Assembly: GCF_014207905.1 (NCBI RefSeq)
Contig: NZ_JACHLB010000006.1
Coordinates: forward strand, 1 to 64,000
DNA: 64,000 nt
Direction: 5' to 3'
DNA from: Flavobacterium notoginsengisoli
GTDB taxonomy: Bacteria; Bacteroidota; Bacteroidia; Flavobacteriales; Flavobacteriaceae
Under the pieces are notes generated by a model. The model ran no database searches. It was not told where the DNA came from and was given only the letters and a program-made list of their open reading frames with translations. The stretch's first letter is position 1, and each line of letters opens with the position of its first letter. Below are positions 61,146-64,000 of this stretch, in pieces. Position numbers and translations under genes: made by a program.

Positions 61146-62501
61146 ATGAAAACACATTTCATCGCCATTGGCGGAAGCGCAATGCACAATCTGGCATTAG
61201 CATTACATAATAAAGGATATCAAGTTACAGGAAGTGACGATGCCATTTTTGAACCTTCAAAATCAAGATTAGAGAAAAAAGGAATTCTTCCGGCAGAAAT
61301 GGGTTGGTTTCCAGAGAAAATTACTTCGGATATTGATGCAATTATTTTGGGAATGCATGCAAAAGCAGACAATCCTGAATTGTTGAAAGCACAGGAATTA
61401 GGTCTTAAGATTTATTCTTATCCAGAATTTTTGTACGAGCAGTCTAAAAATAAAACGCGCGTTGTAATTGGAGGTTCTCATGGTAAAACAACCATTACTT
61501 CGATGATTTTGCATGTAATGCATTATCACAATATTGCGGTTGATTATATGGTTGGAGCTCAATTAGAAGGCTTCGATACGATGGTGCATCTTACAGAAGA
61601 AAATGACTTTATGGTTTTGGAAGGAGACGAGTATTTGTCTTCACCAATTGACAGACGTCCGAAATTTCATTTGTACCAACCCAATATTGCTTTAATTTCA
61701 GGAATTGCATGGGATCATATTAATGTTTTTCCAACGTATGAAAACTATGTTGAGCAGTTTGAAATTTTCATTCAAAAAATTACAAACGGCGGAATTCTAG
61801 TTTATAACGAAAATGATCCAGAAGTAAAACGTGTTTCTGAAGCTGCTACAAATCCGATTAGAAAAATTGCGTATTCGACTCCAGAATATTCTGTGAGTGA
61901 CGGCGTAACTCTATTAAAAACTCCAGAAGGCGATATGCCAATTGAAGTTTTTGGAGCGCATAACTTAAATAATCTTGCTGGAGCAAAATGGATTTGCCAA
62001 AATATGGGTGTTGATGAAGCAGATTTTTACGAAGCAATTGCAAGTTTTAAAGGCGCTTCTAAACGTTTAGAAAAAATTGCAGAAGGAAAAGGAAAAGTAG
62101 CTTACAAAGATTTTGCACATTCACCAAGTAAGGTTGCCGCAACTACAAAAGCGGTAAAAGAGCAGTATCCGAACAGAACTTTGGTGGCTTGTTTAGAATT
62201 GCATACTTACAGCAGTCTTAATGCCGAATTTCTAAAAGAATATGAAGGAGCTTTAGAATATGCTGACGTTGCCGTTGTATTCTATTCGCCAGACGCTGTA
62301 AAAATAAAGCAATTAGAAGAAGTAACTTACGAACAGATTGCAACTGCATTTAATAGAAAAGATTTAATTATTTATACTAATCCAACTGAGTTTAAAGAAT
62401 ATTTATTCAACTTAAATTTAGATAATTCTGCACTTTTATTAATGAGTTCTGGAAATTATGGAGGATTGAATTTTGACGAAGTAAAAGGTTTGATTAATTA
62501 G
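61146..62501 (+). CDS. mpl: UDP-N-acetylmuramate tripeptide ligase
   Basis: A 451-residue Mur-ligase-family enzyme that reattaches recycled L-Ala-gamma-D-Glu-meso-DAP to UDP-MurNAc. It starts HFIAIGGSAMHNLALAL, typical of Mpl and MurC. The P-loop is GGSHGKTTI. LEGDEYLSS and ISGIAWDHINVFPTYE (with its NxF) fit Mpl rather than MurC. Homologues have the same size. It is monocistronic. Confidence 0.93.
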   Translation: MKTHFIAIGGSAMHNLALALHNKGYQVTGSDDAIFEPSKSRLEKKGILPAEMGWFPEKITSDIDAIILGMHAKADNPELLKAQELGLKIYSYPEFLYEQSKNKTRVVIGGSHGKTTITSMILHVMHYHNIAVDYMVGAQLEGFDTMVHLTEENDFMVLEGDEYLSSPIDRRPKFHLYQPNIALISGIAWDHINVFPTYENYVEQFEIFIQKITNGGILVYNENDPEVKRVSEAATNPIRKIAYSTPEYSVSDGVTLLKTPEGDMPIEVFGAHNLNNLAGAKWICQNMGVDEADFYEAIASFKGASKRLEKIAEGKGKVAYKDFAHSPSKVAATTKAVKEQYPNRTLVACLELHTYSSLNAEFLKEYEGALEYADVAVVFYSPDAVKIKQLEEVTYEQIATAFNRKDLIIYTNPTEFKEYLFNLNLDNSALLLMSSGNYGGLNFDEVKGLIN

Positions 62502-62528
62502 AAAATTAGTCAATTTGAAAATTAGATA

Positions 62529-62562
62529 AAAAGCCGATTGTTTTGTACAATCGGCTTTTTTT
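62529..62562 (+). terminator. Terminator of mpl
   Basis: AAAGCCGATTG pairs with CAATCGGCTTT and is followed by a T run. Confidence 0.9.
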
Positions 62563-62672
62563 GTATTTAGTTTAAAATTTTCTAATTGACGCATTTTCTA
62601 ATTTTATATTTCTTTTTTTTGAAAGATTTTTCTTCTTTTTAATTTATATTCGCTTCCTAAATTTTTATAAGT

Positions 62673-63362
62673 ATGGAAGGAGGGCATTTTGCGATAAGAG
62701 ACTGGTCAGAAGATGATAAACCTCGCGAAAAATTAATGCATAAAGGAAAAGATGTTCTAAGCGATGCCGAATTATTAGCTATTTTAATTGGCTCAGGAAG
62801 TCGTAATGAATCTGCGGTTGCATTGAGTCAACGTATTTTGGCTAGTGTTGGAGGTCTTAATTCTTTAGCGAAATTATCTATTGCACAGTTAATGAAATTT
62901 AAAGGAATAGGAGAGGCAAAAGCTGTTACAATTGTGGCTGCACTTGAATTGTGTGCACGACGAAGATCTGAAAAAGCAGAAGAAACTGTAAAAATAACTT
63001 CAAGTAAAATGGTTTTTAAAATGATGCAGCCTTTAATTGGAGAATTATCTCATGAAGAATTTTGGGTGCTTTTTCTTAATAATTCGAATAATGTAATTTT
63101 TAAGTCGCAGTTGAGTAAAGGCGGAATTGCAGGTACAACAGTTGATATCAGACTGATTTTTAAAATGGCATTCGAAAAATATGCTACTGGCTTGATTTTG
63201 TGTCATAATCATCCTTCTGGATCTCTAATTCCAAGTGAAGCTGATAAGCAGATTACAAAAAAGATTTATGAAGCAGGAAATAAACTAGATGTTAAAGTTT
63301 TAGACCATTTGATTATTACTGAATCAAAATATTATAGTTTTGTAGATGAAGGAATATTTTAA
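62673..63362 (+). CDS. radC: RadC-family JAMM protein
   Basis: A 229-residue protein. The N-terminal HhH part (FKGIGEAKAVTIVAALELCAR) and the C-terminal metal domain with HNHPSGSLIPSEADKQIT are typical. The name comes from an old repair mutant; its real role is unsettled, and a metal-dependent hydrolase activity is expected from the JAMM pattern. Three bases separate it from the next gene, which is probably co-transcribed. Confidence 0.95.
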   Translation: MEGGHFAIRDWSEDDKPREKLMHKGKDVLSDAELLAILIGSGSRNESAVALSQRILASVGGLNSLAKLSIAQLMKFKGIGEAKAVTIVAALELCARRRSEKAEETVKITSSKMVFKMMQPLIGELSHEEFWVLFLNNSNNVIFKSQLSKGGIAGTTVDIRLIFKMAFEKYATGLILCHNHPSGSLIPSEADKQITKKIYEAGNKLDVKVLDHLIITESKYYSFVDEGIF

Positions 63363-63365
63363 CAC

Positions 63366-64000
63366 ATGAGTACCAATATTACAGACATTTTTTTTGATTT
63401 AGACCACACACTCTGGGATTTCGATAAAAATTCAGAAATGGCTTTTGATCGTATCTTTAAAGAAAAATATAAAGAAATTGTTACAGAAGATTTTATTAAA
63501 GCTTACATACCTATAAATCAGGAATGCTGGCGATTATATCAAAATGATAAAATTACGCATCAGGAACTGCGTTATAACAGACTAAAGCTTTCTTTTGATG
63601 CTTTGGAGTATGCCATCTCCGAAGAGAATATTTTTGAAATTGCCAATGATTATATTGAATTCCTTACTGATAACAATTATCTTTTTGATGGCGCAATTGA
63701 AGTTTTAGAATATTTGAAACCAAAATATAGACTTCATATTATCACAAACGGATTTGCTAACGTTCAGGATAAGAAAATCAATAATGCTGCGTTAGGAAGT
63801 TATTTCAGCACCATTACAAATTCTGAGTTGGCAGGTGTTAAAAAGCCAAATAGTATTATATTTGATTATGCAATCAATTTAGCAAAAACGTCTAAAGAAA
63901 ACAGTATCATGATTGGCGACGATTTTGAAGCGGATGTTACTGGTGCTCTAAATGCGGGATTAGATGCTATTTATTTTAATGAAAAAAAATTGGATGTTTC
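63366..64000 (+). CDS. HAD-family phosphatase, YjjG-like (cut by window end)
   Basis: The first 211 residues are in the window. The HAD motif I is FFDLDHTLWDF, motif II ITNGFANVQDKK, and motif IV region IMIGDDFEADVTGA. The YjjG group hydrolyses pyrimidine nucleoside monophosphates and non-canonical nucleotides. The gene continues beyond 64000. It starts three bases after radC. Confidence 0.9.
   Translation, partial: MSTNITDIFFDLDHTLWDFDKNSEMAFDRIFKEKYKEIVTEDFIKAYIPINQECWRLYQNDKITHQELRYNRLKLSFDALEYAISEENIFEIANDYIEFLTDNNYLFDGAIEVLEYLKPKYRLHIITNGFANVQDKKINNAALGSYFSTITNSELAGVKKPNSIIFDYAINLAKTSKENSIMIGDDFEADVTGALNAGLDAIYFNEKKLDV

Overview
This 64 kb window is chromosomal DNA from a member of the Bacteroidota, most likely Flavobacterium or a close relative. 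The support is low G+C content, TAnnTTTG-type -7 promoter boxes paired with TTG about 18-20 bp upstream, S46 and M28 peptidases, flavobacterial TonB-dependent proteins, a GbsR/MarR regulator, and many intergenic inverted repeats of the kind flavobacterial genomes carry. No prophage, integrase, transposase, CRISPR array or plasmid function is visible.

Layout. 1-130: the 3' end of a 5S rRNA gene and its terminator, so an rRNA operon lies just left of the window. 387-10020: a loosely packed, accessory-looking stretch (YdeI-like protein, EamA exporter, membrane acyltransferase, serine hydrolase, large DEAH helicase, MerR regulator, several poorly known small proteins). 10103-10177: tRNA-Val. 10356-16363: core genes (folC, exbB-exbD with a convergent tonB-like gene, glutamate-family dehydrogenase, chalcone-isomerase-like secreted protein). 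16845-24051: acyl-CoA dehydrogenase, M28 peptidase, SDR, SprT-like protein, two exported proteins and an MlaEF-type lipid ABC transporter. 24131-31229: glycosyltransferase, methyltransferase, ketoacyl-synthase III-like enzyme, gcvP, UbiA-like membrane protein. 31239-31638: a repeat island. 31700-36007: a minus-strand cluster (SRPBCC, TIGR01777, DCC, DUF2071, small membrane protein, GbsR-type regulator). 36146-43841: antiporter, SanA-like protein, M3 peptidase, ParE-type toxin-antitoxin pair, purE, purK and a helical protein. 43868-47814: TonB receptor, small secreted protein and PQQ-type sugar dehydrogenase. 48003-51798: hpt, adk, CNNM/CorC-like protein, obgE. 52110-64000: S46 peptidase, a 2167-residue alpha-2-macroglobulin-like protein, mpl, radC and a truncated YjjG-type HAD phosphatase.

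How genes may work together. ExbB/ExbD and a TonB-like protein would energise the TonB receptor at 43868. That receptor resembles the YncD/PqqU family and lies beside a PQQ-type dehydrogenase, so it may import or scavenge the PQQ cofactor. The GbsR-type regulator gene is bracketed by two inverted repeats with the same arm-spacer-arm architecture, one overlapping its own promoter, which suggests it controls itself and the downstream cluster. hpt, adk, purE and purK form a purine salvage/synthesis theme. MlaEF, the serine hydrolase, SanA-like protein, Mpl and the macroglobulin serve the envelope.

The least explained signal is the set of intergenic inverted repeats: at least eight distinct families. 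Two copies of a 100 bp palindrome carry a paired (compensatory) base change in their arms, which suggests the hairpin itself is maintained. All functional assignments come from reading motifs by eye; no database search was run.
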